The notes: generated by a model not told the origin, from the sequence alone. A stretch of 64,000 nucleotides of DNA from Leptasterias polaris (GCA_037783415.1 JAZGTN010000047.1:1922001-1986000), one strand, 5' to 3'; counted from the first letter of the stretch, positions 26,668 to 36,982 are shown. Numbers and translations: made by a program.

Positions 26668-26800
26668 ACTGAGACAGAAACCGCTTGTTTGTGACCTTTG
26701 GGAAAAGCCTTTACAAAACTACCATCTGTAAGTATAGCCTGAACATCCATCAGCGTATCCACACTGGAGAGAAACCATTAATTTTGTATGTGATATTTAT
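26668..26800 (+). pseudogene. C2H2 zinc-finger relic
   Basis: Translates in broken frames to finger pieces, including an [15 protein letters not shown] stretch around 26746-26780, with stops between them. It begins ACTGAGACAGAAACCGC. The same degenerate module occurs at 41349-41400 plus 42511-42610 and at 48140-48261, so it belongs to a small family of decayed finger copies rather than to a live gene. Confidence 0.75.
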
Positions 26801-26942
26801 GTCTGAGACTCAGACTCAGAGGTCGAGGGTGCCCAACTTGACAATCGCATAGTTGGGACTGGTCCCAACCTGAGTGTAGTCAAGTTGGGGCGACCCAACT
26901 GTACTGTAGATATGGGACATGATGGTACTTCATCTAGAACTA

Positions 26943-29060
26943 CAGTCGTTTGACCAGTTCCGGATCATTGACCAGTTCAGGCATGTGAGACCTCCTCGTT
27001 TACGCGGAAATCCTCGTTTTTTATTTTCCCATTCCGCGTCCGCGGGCTCCTCGTTTTTCTTGCGGGCTCCGCTATTTTGCCTTCTCTGCCGGCCGTGAAT
27101 GGCCGGTCCGCGGTTGTTTTTTTCCGATCATCAAACAGCAAGTAATTCTACTGCACAACACTCGCACATAGAAGGGAACCTGGCATCGGGAATCGGTAAA
27201 ATGCTCCGCGTTAGTCTTTGATTAAAGCCGTTGTTGTTCATTTGTTGTTAAGCGCGATGTCCCATTACACTTTATACCCATGTCGTCATCCCGTTCCACC
27301 AAGAGAGGGGCGCTTTACTAAAAACACCCCATTAGCCTCGCTACCATGGGCAGCGCGCCGTAACGCCCTGCTAACTCCGCGTACGTCTCTAACCCCTGGA
27401 AGGGAAACACTAAAAATCAACGCTGATTGGCTTACCAAAAGTGACTGCTATGCGTGAACGCTTGCTAAAAACTTTCGATCGCCCCTATGGCCCTAGGCGC
27501 CTGTCGGGCGCTTAGTACGCGCGTGTAAAAATGCACATATTTCGACGCAATACATTTCAAATGAATCATGTTTTTTATATGGCCACCCTAAACTGCATAC
27601 AGTTAAATGTATCACAAGATTGAAAAAGAATGAGAGGGGGCCAGTTGCTCTATGACTGATGTGCGTCCTTTGACAGCGCGCTCTGTGTATAGTCTCTAAC
27701 ACAGAATAGATCAACCACAGAGCTTATTAAAATATCCCTTATATTTGGATATTTCAAAGTCACACTTCCAGGGGGATATGATCGAGCGATGCATTCTGGG
27801 AAAGAAAACAACATGGCGCCCGGCGAGATCGTATACCACTGGGAACGAGGTTGCCAACACCCTGAGCCAAGACTACATGTAAGTGCACACGATCTTTCAC
27901 GTGTGTGACGGACGCATCGCGCTTGTGGAACACATTTCTAAGGAATGTCACAAAAACATATTGAAATTGAGGACGAACAACACATTGTTACCAAGTAAGA
28001 ATTGTGGCCTATATTGTTTCTGTTAATGCTTCGTCCACGCTGCAGTAAAAAGCCTGATATTCAGACTGTAGCGTTGGCCCAAAATCCGGACACAGATTTC
28101 GCTTGCTAAAATTTTCCGCATTTTTTTCCGTGACCCGCTCACATGCCTGCCAGTTCCGGATCACTTAAACTTTGCAACAATCACATAATTAAATTACTTT
28201 TCACATTACCAATTTCTGTTGATACAATACATGTGAAGAATAACAATGTTATTAACATCCAATAAACCAACAAACCCAAAATAACGTTAATAAGGTGACC
28301 AACAGCATCGACAAATAAATTATGGTAATTTTCTGAAGTTTGTTGGCGATAATGATAATTATTTGCGCCCCAAAATGTTGGTTGGAAAACGCTGTTAAAA
28401 CTCCTCACCTTTCAAATTTGAACGCCAGGGTGAATAACATTTTGTAAAATGGTAAGAATGTGTAAAAAATATTTTACGTAAATACTGAGCAGGCGTCTTC
28501 TTTTTTTAATAATAAAGAGATAAAATTAACAAAATCGTTTGTTTGGAGGCATCGTACCCTTGCCCAGTTCCGGATCACTCAATATGTTGGTGCGTCAAAT
28601 GTTGGCGCACTCAGTTGAGTTAGTTAAAATCATACGGCTGTTGTAGAAAGTTTGTCATTTAAGTTGCACTGGAAGCGTGCATTTTCATACTTCAAGGAAT
28701 GTAAAACTACATGTACATCATGTACGTATGTACTTCATCCAACAGCTGTCGATAACGTTGCATGTATTTTCAGTTTTATGAATGGGATTAAGAGTATTGG
28801 TTTGCAATAGAGGGTGCGCTACTGATTCGAAATAGAATCAATTCAACCGATCCGGAACTGGTCAAACGGGTGACGATACTTTTCTCGACGGAAGCCACTT
28901 CAAAAGTATTAATTATTTTTTGCCAATGGATAGGCCTACTTGGTGAATGTTATGACATGTGTAGGTAAACTGATCGACTTTTGTTTGTTTAAAATGTTAA
29001 AGAGAATGCAACAAAAACATTGTGAATTCAAAAAGTGATCCGGAACTGGTCAAACGACTG
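26943..29060. mobile_element. Tc1/mariner-like non-autonomous element, copy 1 (interrupted)
   Basis: Terminal inverted repeats start CAGTCGTTTGACCAGTTCCG and are flanked by TA at 26941-26942 and 29061-29062, the Tc1/mariner signature. It is homologous over most of its length to the copy at 48778-49656. CAGTTCCGGATCA also recurs inside, near the left end and internally near 28569. No transposase frame is present. It is split by an unrelated insertion at 26978-28149. Confidence 0.85.
26978..28149. mobile_element. DNA transposon inserted in the Tc1-like element
   Basis: The ends are CAGGCATGTGAG and its exact inverse CTCACATGCCTG, flanked by CCAGTT at 26972-26977 and 28150-28155 (6-bp TSD). Removing the insert and one CCAGTT restores the sequence of the uninterrupted copy at 48778 onward, so the borders are firm. 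Beyond the first 12 bases the ends share only weak similarity. The interior is GC-rich on the left, with CGCGG words, and contains no recognisable transposase. The superfamily is uncertain; the CAGG ends are hAT-like but the TSD is not 8 bp. Confidence 0.8.
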
Positions 29061-29569
29061 TAGTAGGTGAGCTATCTGCATAATTGCAGGTTGATTGTTT
29101 GTGATAGCAGAATTCCAGAAAAAAATATATTCACCATTAAGGTCGATCAAAACAGTAGACTTTTTCAGGGTAAATAACTAAGGTGGAGTAATTATTCCCA
29201 CCTCCTTTTGTTTTTTTGTTGTTGAAAAAGTTGGCACCAAAACCACAGGCACATACATGTAAGTGACATAATGACACATTTCACACTCATCTACTATTCT
29301 AAAGCCAAAACTGGGCTCAATATACCCAGTTCAATTATGAACAAGTTGAGGAGGGGGGAGCTCCACGTCTGCATGTCGCGGTCCCCACAATATTGATCAC
29401 GGTTCCTTTCGCCTTTCGCGGATGCTATCCTGTACAGCCTGTACTGTAGAGTACGTTCTATGGGCGATCCCAACTACAGGCGATCTCAACTACAGTTGGG
29501 ACGCCCAAACTTGAACACTCAAGTTGGGACCAGTCCCAAGTATAGTTGGGACGATTGTCAAGTTGGGAC

Positions 29570-30106
29570 GGAACAGCCACATTGTACTCCCATATCACAT
29601 TCTGCGCGTGGATGCTTAGATTCTACCCTTGCTACATGTGCTACATGCATTGCAACCTGCAAAGAGATAGGAAAACAGTCAGAGATCACATCAAACTCAC
29701 TCAGTCTGGTTTCAGCAGATTACGTTAGTTCTCTGCTACTTTAATACAATTTGTATTACAATTGGTTTGGAGCGGGGAGGTTGAGTAAGGCATACGTGTA
29801 GTAGAGCAAGGACAAGGTGAGTGTCAAACCTGGGTGGATTGGGGCTACTCCTACCTAACCTACATGTATGAGTTTAGTTCTAGGAGTAAATTGGGGCATA
29901 GTGATCATTATGCTTTGATTAAAACCACTTGCACTTGGCCCTACTCATGGGGCTAGGTGGGGGCATGGTGTACTACAGAATAGTAATGAATGATTTGTGG
30001 GGATTAAAACTACTCGTCTCACTGTTCTGTCCTTTCTCCATATGGTCTCGGTCTCACTCTCACTAGTGTCTCACTAATCTCAGTCTTATTAGAATAGATC
30101 ACCTCC
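29570..30106. other. No gene seen
   Basis: Low-complexity GT/TC-rich unique sequence between two elements. A 94-codon frame overlapping its start is partly made of the inverted arm of the preceding element and is not credible as a gene. Confidence 0.5.
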
Positions 30107-30276
30107 ATAAGGTTTATCGCGAATAGCAAAATACCAAGAGAGGGCGCTGTTTTGCCGCGCATGATAGTGTAGTGAAAGGGGGCAACCCGGGAACTCGTGC
30201 ACGACGACCGACTGTAGCATTTGCCCCCTCTGCCCTCCCATGATCCATTGCGATTCTGAATCGCGATAAACCTTAT
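30107..30276. mobile_element. 170-bp MITE, copy 1
   Basis: The ends are ATAAGGTTTATCGCGA and its inverse. A near-identical 170-bp copy lies at 33484-33653; by eye only a few bases differ. Size, TIRs and AT-rich target fit a MITE. The exact TSD is ambiguous (TA or AT). A 76-codon minus-strand frame across it is a by-product. Confidence 0.85.
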
Positions 30277-30368
30277 GCTCAGATATCAGCTCAGAACTCT
30301 CCCAGAACTGCAGAATCACTCTCCCAGAATCACTCTAAAATAAACATGATAAAAGTCAGTCAGTGAGC

Positions 30369-30449
30369 TAGTTGTGATAATCGGAACCCACCATCCTTCC
30401 GACGGTCGCAGACGGTGGAGGATGGTGGGTTACAGTTAAATCGCAACTA
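30369..30449. mobile_element. 81-bp hairpin element related to the foldback TIR
   Basis: Starts TAGTTGTGATAATCG and ends ATCGCAACTA; the arms pair through AACCCACCATCC and GGATGGTGGGTT. The terminal bases match the TIR of the 25214-26654 element (TAGTTGCGATAATC), so this is probably a minimal derivative. The flanking 9-mers do not match, so no TSD survives. Confidence 0.6.
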
Positions 30450-30552
30450 CATGTATCACTATCATTAGTAGTACATGTAGCATCACTGTCACTCAGTAAA
30501 AATGTACTGTATTTCAATCACTACATTTGCTTTTGGTCATTGCATGCTTTGT

Positions 30553-31031
30553 AATAATAATAATAATAATAAAGACTTGTTATGCGCACATATCCACCCT
30601 GCTGGGTGTTCAAGGCGCAGTAAACCAAAAAAACAAACAAAAGAAAAACAGAAACAACTAAATTATTCCTTGAAAACCTGTGACATTAGATAAGTTTTGA
30701 GAAGTGATTTAAATTTTGTGGTACAAAGACAAGATCTAAGATTATGTGGTAGAGAGTTCCAGATGCGTGGCGCAGCTACAGAAAAAGACCTGTCACCCCA
30801 GGAGTGTTGAGACTTGGGTTCCTTGAGGAGAAGCATGGTACTGGATCGAAGATTCCTTGACGGAGTGTAAACTTGAAGCAGTTCAGAGATATAGTGGGGA
30901 GCCTTGCCGTTAAGTGCTTTGTGGACAATGAGCATCAGCTTGAAGATGATACGTTGAGAGACAGGGAGCCAGTGAAGTTGTTTCAGAATGGGGGTGATAG
31001 AACAAGACTTTTTAGACATGTACATGTACAT
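30553..31031 (-). pseudogene. 5'-truncated non-LTR retrotransposon (LINE) with reverse-transcriptase C-terminus
   Basis: On the minus strand, 31031-30663 encodes 122 residues with the hallmarks of the C-terminal tail of Jockey/CR1-group reverse transcriptases: LHWLPVSQRI, FKLMLIVHKALNGKAPHYI, GDRSFSVAAPRIWNSLP and a final FKSLLKTYL. The catalytic domain is missing. Downstream on the same strand comes about 90 bp of 3' UTR and a (TTA)n tail at 30572-30552, the usual LINE end. The truncation point lies in ACATGTACATGT sequence. It is a dead-on-arrival copy; the clade assignment is tentative. Confidence 0.85.
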
Positions 31032-31560
31032 CCTCCCGACGGTTATTTTTATTTAGATATCAAATAATAAACCACAAGGGTTTTATTTAGTTTACAATTC
31101 AAGTGGTCTATTTGTTCAGGTTACATCAAACACCGTCCAATTTTTGACAAACTCGGCACCTGTTCTTAATAGTACACTGGAAGGGTCAAGTGGTTGCATA
31201 ACGTTTCATATATTTACATGTAAATACACAATTAAAATGAAGCAATGTTTAAATCCTTTCTTTATATTTTGATTTAAAATGTGCAAACGGGGAATGCCAG
31301 ATGAAAAGTGGGTGGCATCAAGGAGAGGCAGGTTGCAACCGCCTAGCTCGTGGTCCTTTCGGGTGGTTGCCTGTGGTCCGTGTAAAGTCCTAACTAACAC
31401 GGAGCAGGCCTATTATCTTTTATTTGTGATTTACCTTTTATTTAGCCAAGGTGCCGAGTTTGCAAGGTGCCAAAGTGATTGGGAATCACCAATAAATCAT
31501 CAAATAAAAGGCAATTGGCCTTTTATACAGTAGTATCAACGTTGCTTAAAAGGATTTTTA
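31032..31560. other. Upstream region of ZNF gene 1, no gene seen
   Basis: AT-rich sequence with the motif TACATCCTCCCGACGG at its left edge, a fragment of the foldback family. No exon or promoter could be identified. It presumably holds intron sequence, since a splice acceptor follows. Confidence 0.4.
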
Positions 31561-31573
31561 TTTTATTTTGCAG
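31561..31573 (+). other. Splice acceptor before ZNF gene 1 exon
   Basis: The pyrimidine-rich TTTTATTTTGCAG gives a good 3' splice site, so the coding exon would begin at 31574 with 107 bases of 5' leader before the ATG at 31681. Confidence 0.6.
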
Positions 31574-31590
31574 ACAGTCTTTCCTATAAG

Positions 31591-31653
31591 ATGCCCCAAC
31601 TCTATACAGACCAAAAGATTCATTTGTGGAAATATCTTTGCCTTAACTCTTGA
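31591..31653 (+). other. Short upstream ORF in the ZNF gene 1 leader
   Basis: If the acceptor at 31573 is used, the leader contains an ATG at 31591 opening a 20-codon frame that ends in TGA at 31651-31653, 27 bases before the main ATG. It could damp translation of the main frame. Only the sequence supports it. Confidence 0.3.
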
Positions 31654-31680
31654 ATTGAGGAGTATACACAACTATAAACA

Positions 31681-32550
31681 ATGGAGATGGTGGACAACTT
31701 AGAAAGTGACATCTTACTAGGAAGCATGCAAAGGCGTCGACTGTTTGTGAACTTAGGAACCAAATTGACTTTTTCTGACCTTTGTAGAAAAACCTGTGGA
31801 GAAATAAATCAGACAAACCATCAGATTCAGGGTGTCAACACCAGAGAGAAACCTTTTGACTGTGTTGTTTGTGGAAAAACCTTCTCATTTAAATCTGTTC
31901 TGACAGTCCATGAAAGGCGTGTCCACACTGGAGAGAAACCATTTAAATGTGACTTTTGTGGATTATCATTTTCGTTAGAATATAACATGACAGTCCATCA
32001 GCGTATCCACACTGGAGAGAAACCATATGTTTGTGATCTTTGTGGAAAATGCTTCTCACTAAAAGATGGCCTGACACGCCATCAGCGTATCCACACTGGA
32101 GAGAAACCATATGTTTGTGATCTTTGTGGAAAATGCTTCTCACTAAAAGATGGCCTGACACACCATCAGCTTATCCACACTGGAGAGAAACCATATGATT
32201 GTGATATTTGTGGAAAATCCTTCTCACAAAAAGGTGGCCTGACACGCCATCAGCGTATCCACACTGGAGAAAAACCATTTAACTGTGACTTTTGTGGAAA
32301 ATCATTCTTATCAAAATATATTTTGACTTGCCATCAACGTGTCCACACTGGAGAGAAACCATTTGTTTGTGATTTTTGTGGAAAATCCTTCTCACAACAA
32401 GTTAGCTTGACACGCCACCAGCATATCCACACTCGAGAGAAACCATTTATTTGTAATCTTTGTGGAAAACCATTCTCAGTTAAAGATAGCTTGACACGTC
32501 ATCAGGGTATCCACACTGGAGAGAAACCATTGTTTATTGATGATTGTTGA
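31681..32550 (+). CDS. C2H2 zinc-finger protein, 8 fingers (ZNF gene 1)
   Basis: A 289-residue protein. The ATG has a strong context (A at -3, G at +4). Residues 1-60 carry no known domain, only a cysteine-containing stretch (SDLCRKTCGE) that may be a decayed finger. Eight fingers follow from Cys61 with TGEKP linkers (one TREKP). The first has an H-x4-H spacing. Predicted base-contact residues (-1,2,3,6) are FSVV, LYNV, LDGR, LDGH, QGGR, SYIC, QVSR and VDSR. Fingers 3 and 4 are an 84-bp tandem duplication (Cys codons at 32032 and 32116). It ends in TGA at 32548, where a ninth finger has decayed. The leader differs from the MNSQEK type of the other three genes, so it is an earlier branch. Probably a nuclear DNA-binding protein; its target is unknown. 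Confidence 0.85.
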   Translation: MEMVDNLESDILLGSMQRRRLFVNLGTKLTFSDLCRKTCGEINQTNHQIQGVNTREKPFDCVVCGKTFSFKSVLTVHERRVHTGEKPFKCDFCGLSFSLEYNMTVHQRIHTGEKPYVCDLCGKCFSLKDGLTRHQRIHTGEKPYVCDLCGKCFSLKDGLTHHQLIHTGEKPYDCDICGKSFSQKGGLTRHQRIHTGEKPFNCDFCGKSFLSKYILTCHQRVHTGEKPFVCDFCGKSFSQQVSLTRHQHIHTREKPFICNLCGKPFSVKDSLTRHQGIHTGEKPLFIDDC

Positions 32551-33360
32551 ACACCCTTCTCAAAAAAAGAGGAATCTGACATGCTACATGTATTGGCGTG
32601 TCCACTTTGGAGAGAAACCATGTGATGGTTGTGGTCAAACCTGTCTTAAATTTTAACTTGGCGTGTAGTGTTTGTAGATTATTTACAAACACTAAATGTA
32701 TTCAATTTGTGTGAATAGCAGGTAATTATTAAAAGTTAAATCAAAACAAATTTATAAATATGGACATAAAACCCATTTAAATGACGCTTTATTTTATCTG
32801 ATCTTATTTGAACTTCTGGTTTGCTCAGTAATTCAGATCGAACAAAGTGGAAGAAAAAAGAACTCCCACACATCAAACTTTCACAGGCGAAGCTAAGACT
32901 AAAATTTTAACAGATGTGGTTCTCGAGATGCGTTTATAAAGATTGGTCAAACTTCACTATTTATTAAGTGATGTCATGTTACAATATTGATGACACAATT
33001 GTACAAGGACCTCAAACATTTTAACTTATCTCGGCTCGAGTGTATCAAAAAGTTCAGATCAATCGAGATTGTTATGAGGTCATTTTTTTTTAATTACTTG
33101 GTTAACAGATTTCTCAGCTGCAAAAAATGAGTGGGGAGCAATGAACAGAAAACATGGCCGGGGTTATGGAATTTTCAGCTCACAAAATTGGGCGAGCGAA
33201 AAGCTTTTTTGGGGGGAAAATCATCTCTTACATATATACATGCCATCAGCGTATCCACACCTGAGACGTGAGAGAAACCATTTGTTTGCATTTGTAGAAA
33301 AGCCTTCTCATTTAAAGGGAAGGCATATGTTTTGTTAATCACTCTTAAAATGAATTGCAA
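32551..33360 (+). pseudogene. 3' flank of ZNF gene 1 with finger relics
   Basis: The first ~90 bp continue the finger pattern after the stop but with frameshifts (a GTGTCCACTTTGGAGAGAAA piece). Another isolated finger scrap lies at 33240-33325 (CATCAGCGTATCCACAC, then GAGAGAAACCATTTG). In between is AT-rich sequence without a gene. A possible polyadenylation signal AATAAA is at 33359-33364. Confidence 0.6.
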
Positions 33361-33483
33361 TAAAAACTTATTGGTTAGAAACCTACAGCAGGTTTTGATA
33401 TTTTAAACCATTATGTGGTTATGTTTAAAGATTTTTATGCCCCAAAATTTGAATCTGTGACATTTCTCAGATTGTGTCATCCT

Positions 33484-33653
33484 ATAAGGTTTATCGCGAA
33501 TAGCAAAATACCAAGAGAGGGCGCTGTTTTGCCGCGCATGATAGTGTAGTGAAAGGGGGCAACCCGGGAACTCGCGCACGACGACCGACTGTAGCATTTT
33601 CCCCCTCTGCCCTCCCATGATCCATTGCGATTCTGAATCGCGATAAACCTTAT
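33484..33653. mobile_element. 170-bp MITE, copy 2, with paralogous empty site
   Basis: Near-identical to 30107-30276, with the same ATAAGGTTTATCGCGA ends. It lies inside segmental copy A. The paralogous place in copy B (about 39412-39424, TATCCTATTGGGGATT) lacks it, so insertion followed the duplication. Confidence 0.85.
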
Positions 33654-34657
33654 TAAATGGGGATTATTCTTACTTCACGGACATACACTGATGAAAGGCA
33701 TGGGAAGTTTAAAGGGAAAGTAAATTTGGTTTTTGGAACAATTTTATTGTTTTTATCCTGTATAAATGTAGCATACAATAAAACTAACTTGTGAGAAATT
33801 TACTTCAAAATGAAGTCATGTTTTTGAGATTTTGCCGAAAAGCTGGAGGAAGGGAAATGACCAATTCCAATAGATACAGTCCTCATGTGGGTGGGGACTA
33901 AATTGCAATTCTCTAACCTCGCATTAAAATGGGGTTACTCCTTAAGTCGCTGTTGTATTCGGTACTCTTCTGGTGCAAAATTTGTAAACGTACATCATTC
34001 TGAGAAAACGGGGTCTGTACATTTTGGTATGGGGATGTTTTAGTTCATAATATCTGACTTTCATTTCAATAACATTTCATCAAAAACAGCCTTGACTTTG
34101 ACACTTTGACAGTTACTTTGACACTTTGACAGTTACTTTAACACTTTGACAGTTACTTTGACTTGACAACAAATGTACAGGTTTTTTCAGAATGATGTTA
34201 TCGGATATTCTGAGTGTGGACAGATTTTGCTCCAGAAGGGTATCAAACACAATGACAATTTACACCATTTCAACGTGAGGTTAGAGACTTGCAATTTGTC
34301 CCCCTTTCACATGAGGACTCTTTTAATTGGAAAGTGAGTACATCACAAAATTGAACTTAACATTTCCCTTCCTTTTTGAATTCGCTTTCAATAACCCCCA
34401 AAACATTGAAATCAGCAATTACAATGTCCAAGTTCTTGGTCTTTGTTTCCTCAGTGCTATCTGAAAGCTCAAACACTTATTTGTATGCAAGTGCAACCAT
34501 ATGGTACTGAGTCTGTGTTTTGCCTTTATAACCTAATTGCCATTCAAATTCTAAGGAATTGCAACCTTTCTTGTAAGGAACTTCCCAAACTTTTCTTCAC
34601 AAAAAACTTCAGTTTGTGGCCCATCAAACCCTGGAAAAACCCCATTTACAAAGTATG
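33654..34657 (+). other. Upstream region of ZNF gene 2, no gene seen
   Basis: Sequence shared with 39425-40290 in the other segmental copy. It includes a small tandem repeat at about 34092-34164 (~20-bp unit based on ACTTTGACAGTT, about three copies) that copy B has only once. A 111-codon frame here ends in finger relics and is not a gene. Confidence 0.5.
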
Positions 34658-34990
34658 TTTGCGGCATAAGTGGAAAAGCCTTTTCATACAAACATACCCT
34701 GACATCATCAGCATACCCACTCTGGAGAGAAACTATTCACATGCAGATCCTGTGGAAAAATTTAGTTTTTTGTTTTAATGAGTGGCAACTTATCAAACCA
34801 TTGAGTGAGTGATTACAGGTGTGTTGCCCCAAGGGGTTGAGTGATTATTCCATTTCAGTTAACATCAGAAAACAGACACGGGATAAAAACAGTTTGTTTG
34901 TGACATTTGTGGTAGAAAACATAGAGGAAAAGTAGCTTTACAACTACATGAGAAAATCCACACTGGAGAGAATGCCTCCATGCCCAAGAG
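34658..34990 (+). pseudogene. Finger relics upstream of ZNF gene 2
   Basis: Two decayed pieces. 34658-34765 matches the tail relic found after each gene of the cluster (GTGGAAAAGCCTTTTCATAC...). 34855-34990 starts at TTTCAG and encodes a finger whose frame reads FVCDICGRKHRGKVALQLHE before a TGEN linker, with a TAA just before it. The second piece recurs upstream of ZNF gene 4 (44110-44240), upstream of ZNF gene 5 (52526-52650) and at 55540-55612. Confidence 0.7.
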
Positions 34991-35064
34991 TAATGTGGTA
35001 ATTTAATACATGTACTTATCATTCTCGATTAAGAACAATGGTAAATAGCTTTTATTTAAAATAA

Positions 35065-35080
35065 GTTTTGTTTATTGCAG
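35065..35080 (+). other. Splice acceptor of ZNF gene 2
   Basis: GTTTTGTTTATTGCAG is followed directly by ATATGAATTC. The same acceptor-AT-ATG layout occurs at 44508 and 53105, which supports a real intron-exon border in all three paralogs. Confidence 0.75.
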
Positions 35081-35082
35081 AT

Positions 35083-36408
35083 ATGAATTCCCAAGAGAAG
35101 ACATTAATTTGTGACTTGGGTAGAGCAACCTGCTCAAAAAAAGGCAACCTGGAAAAACAGCAAGAACCGGACACTTCAAAGTCACTGACAATTCATCGGA
35201 GCGTCAACGCTGGAGAAAAACTGTTTGTTTGTGACCTTTGTGGGAAAATCTACTCACGTAAACAGTCACTGAAATACCATCAGAAGTTCCATACCGGAGA
35301 GAAACCGCTTGTTTGTGACATTTGTGGTAAAGCCTTTTTACAAAAACCTAACCTTATTACTCATCAGCGTGTCCACACTGGAGAAAAACCATTTGTTTGT
35401 GACCTTTGTGGTAAAACATTTTCTCAAAAAAGCCATTTAAGTACTCACCAGAGAATTCACACTGGAGAGAAACCATTTGTTTGTGACCTTTGTGGAAAAG
35501 CCTTTTCGCGTAAATATCAACTGGAAAACCACCTGCGGTTCCATAGCGGAGAAAAACCGTTTGTTTGTGACATTTGTGGTAAAGCATTTTTATTAAAACC
35601 GTACCTTACCACTCATCAGCGTGTCCACACTGGAGAAAAACCATTTGTTTGTGCTGTTTGTAAAAAAGCATTTTCTCGAAAAAGACATTTAAATACTCAC
35701 CAGAGAATCCACACTGGAGAGAAACCATTTGTTTGTGACCTTTGTAAAAAAGCATTTTCTCGAAAAGACACTTTAAAGACTCACCAGAGAATCCACAATG
35801 GAGAGAAACCATTTGTTTGTGACATTTGTGGGAAAGCGTTTTCTCTTAAAAGTAACCTTGTCTGCCACCACCGAATCCATACAGCAGAGAAACCATTTGT
35901 CTGTGATGTTTGTGGGAAAGCGTTTGCTTTTAAAAGTAACCTTGTCAGCCACCACCGGATCCACACAGGAGAGAAACCATATGTCTGTGATGTTTGTGGG
36001 AAAGCCTTCATACACAAACCAAACTTGACCAAACATCAGCGTGTCCACACTAAAGTGAAACCATTTGTTTGTGACATTTGTGGAAAATCTTTTTCACATC
36101 AAACCACCCTTGCCGGCCACCAGAGAATTCACACTGGAGAGAAATCATTTGCTTGTGACATTTGTGGAAAAGCGTTTCAGCATAGAAAATACCTGGCAAA
36201 CCATCAGCGGATCCACTCTGGAGAGAAACCATTTGTTTGTGACATTTGTGGAAAAGCCTTTCAGCATAGAAAATACCTGGCAAACCATCAGCGGATCCAC
36301 TCTGGAGAGAAACCATTTGTTTGTGACATTTGTGGGAAAGCTTTTTCACATAAATGTACTTTGACAACCCATAAGCGTGTCCACACTGGAGAGAAACCAT
36401 TTGTTTAA
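35083..36408 (+). CDS. C2H2 zinc-finger protein, 14 fingers (ZNF gene 2)
   Basis: A 441-residue frame from the ATG two bases after the acceptor. Translation could instead enter from an upstream exon, since base -3 would come from that exon. Residues 1-48 (MNSQEK..., ...[19 protein letters not shown]...) form the shared leader, which looks like degenerate finger sequence. Fourteen fingers follow from Cys50. Contact residues (-1,2,3,6) are RQSY, QPNT, QSHT, RYQN, LPYT, RRHT, RDTT, LSNC, FSNS, HPNK, HTTG, HKYN, HKYN and HCTT. Linkers are mostly TGEKP or SGEKP, with NGEKP, TAEKP, TKVKP and TGEKS variants. Fingers 12 and 13 are a fresh 84-bp duplication. The frame ends in TAA inside what was a fifteenth finger. 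No KRAB, BTB or SCAN domain is present. Role inferred: nuclear sequence-specific DNA binding. Confidence 0.85.
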   Translation: MNSQEKTLICDLGRATCSKKGNLEKQQEPDTSKSLTIHRSVNAGEKLFVCDLCGKIYSRKQSLKYHQKFHTGEKPLVCDICGKAFLQKPNLITHQRVHTGEKPFVCDLCGKTFSQKSHLSTHQRIHTGEKPFVCDLCGKAFSRKYQLENHLRFHSGEKPFVCDICGKAFLLKPYLTTHQRVHTGEKPFVCAVCKKAFSRKRHLNTHQRIHTGEKPFVCDLCKKAFSRKDTLKTHQRIHNGEKPFVCDICGKAFSLKSNLVCHHRIHTAEKPFVCDVCGKAFAFKSNLVSHHRIHTGEKPYVCDVCGKAFIHKPNLTKHQRVHTKVKPFVCDICGKSFSHQTTLAGHQRIHTGEKSFACDICGKAFQHRKYLANHQRIHSGEKPFVCDICGKAFQHRKYLANHQRIHSGEKPFVCDICGKAFSHKCTLTTHKRVHTGEKPFV

Positions 36409-36790
36409 TACATTTGAGGAAAAACCTTTTTAAGAAAAACGTATCCTGACAACGATTTGCGCGTCCACCCTGAATGAAATGAGATAATTTTTTGTGACAT
36501 TTGTGGAAAAGCATTTGCTTATAAATGTAAATGTATTTCACCCCAGAGACTTTACACTGGAGAGAAACAATTTACTTGTTTGAAAAATTTCTCATGCAAA
36601 AGTGGCCTGAGTATCCACACTGGGGAGAAAAACATTTGTTCATGATTTTTGTTGAAAAGTTGTTTTACAAAAATTTCACTTCGTGGCCCAGTATGTTTGC
36701 AGCATAAGTAGAAAAGCCTTTTCATATAAACATACCTTGACATATCATCAGCGTACCCACACTTGGGAGAAACTAATCAAATGCAAATGT
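36409..36790 (+). pseudogene. Decayed 3' fingers of ZNF gene 2
   Basis: The finger pattern (TTTGTGACATTTGTGGAAAA, CACACTGGAGAGAAA) continues past the stop through about four units, with frameshifts and stops. The gene was once longer. The last relic (36690-36780) is the same tail seen at 34658, 43899 and 55338. Confidence 0.8.
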
Positions 36791-36976
36791 TGTACTTTTG
36801 TATTAATGAGTGGCATCCTATCAAACCATTAAGTGATTACAGGTGTTTTTTATGACGGAATAGTACCTTAAGTTCAGTAAGATAGTGATATTTTTTGTCA
36901 GTTTATGTAACTGTTTTAAGAATAGATTAAGTAGTTACACACTGAAGTTTGTCTTTTTTAACAATATGGAAATATA

Positions 36977-36982
36977 AATAAA
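36977..36982 (+). promoter_or_regulatory. Polyadenylation signal AATAAA, ZNF gene 2
   Basis: AATAAA about 570 bp after the stop. The paralogous position after ZNF gene 4 (46937-46942) keeps the same hexamer in matching context (GGAAATA.AAATAAA), which supports use as the 3' end signal. Confidence 0.5.

Larger units (their letters stand above)
26829..29569. mobile_element. Outer DNA element of a three-level nest, defined by ~80-bp inverted arms
   Basis: The left arm (26829-26909) and right arm (29490-29569) are inverted copies sharing CCCAACTTGACAATCG, TTGGGACTGGTCCCAAC and CCCAACTGTA in order. The arms enclose the Tc1-like element at 26943-29060. No clear target duplication was found, so the outer ends are approximate. 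The arms are rich in GTTGGGAC words. It could instead be an inverted duplication unrelated to transposition. Confidence 0.55.

Noticed and set aside
30089..30319. A 76-codon minus-strand frame, similar to one at 33403-33618
   Set aside because: Both are the 170-bp MITE; the shared residues come from the repeat, not from a gene family.
35357..36541. Minus-strand and shifted frames across the zinc-finger genes (also 45015-46386 and 53586-55074)
   Set aside because: They are shadows: the 84-bp finger unit keeps the other frames open with repeating words such as [12 protein letters not shown].
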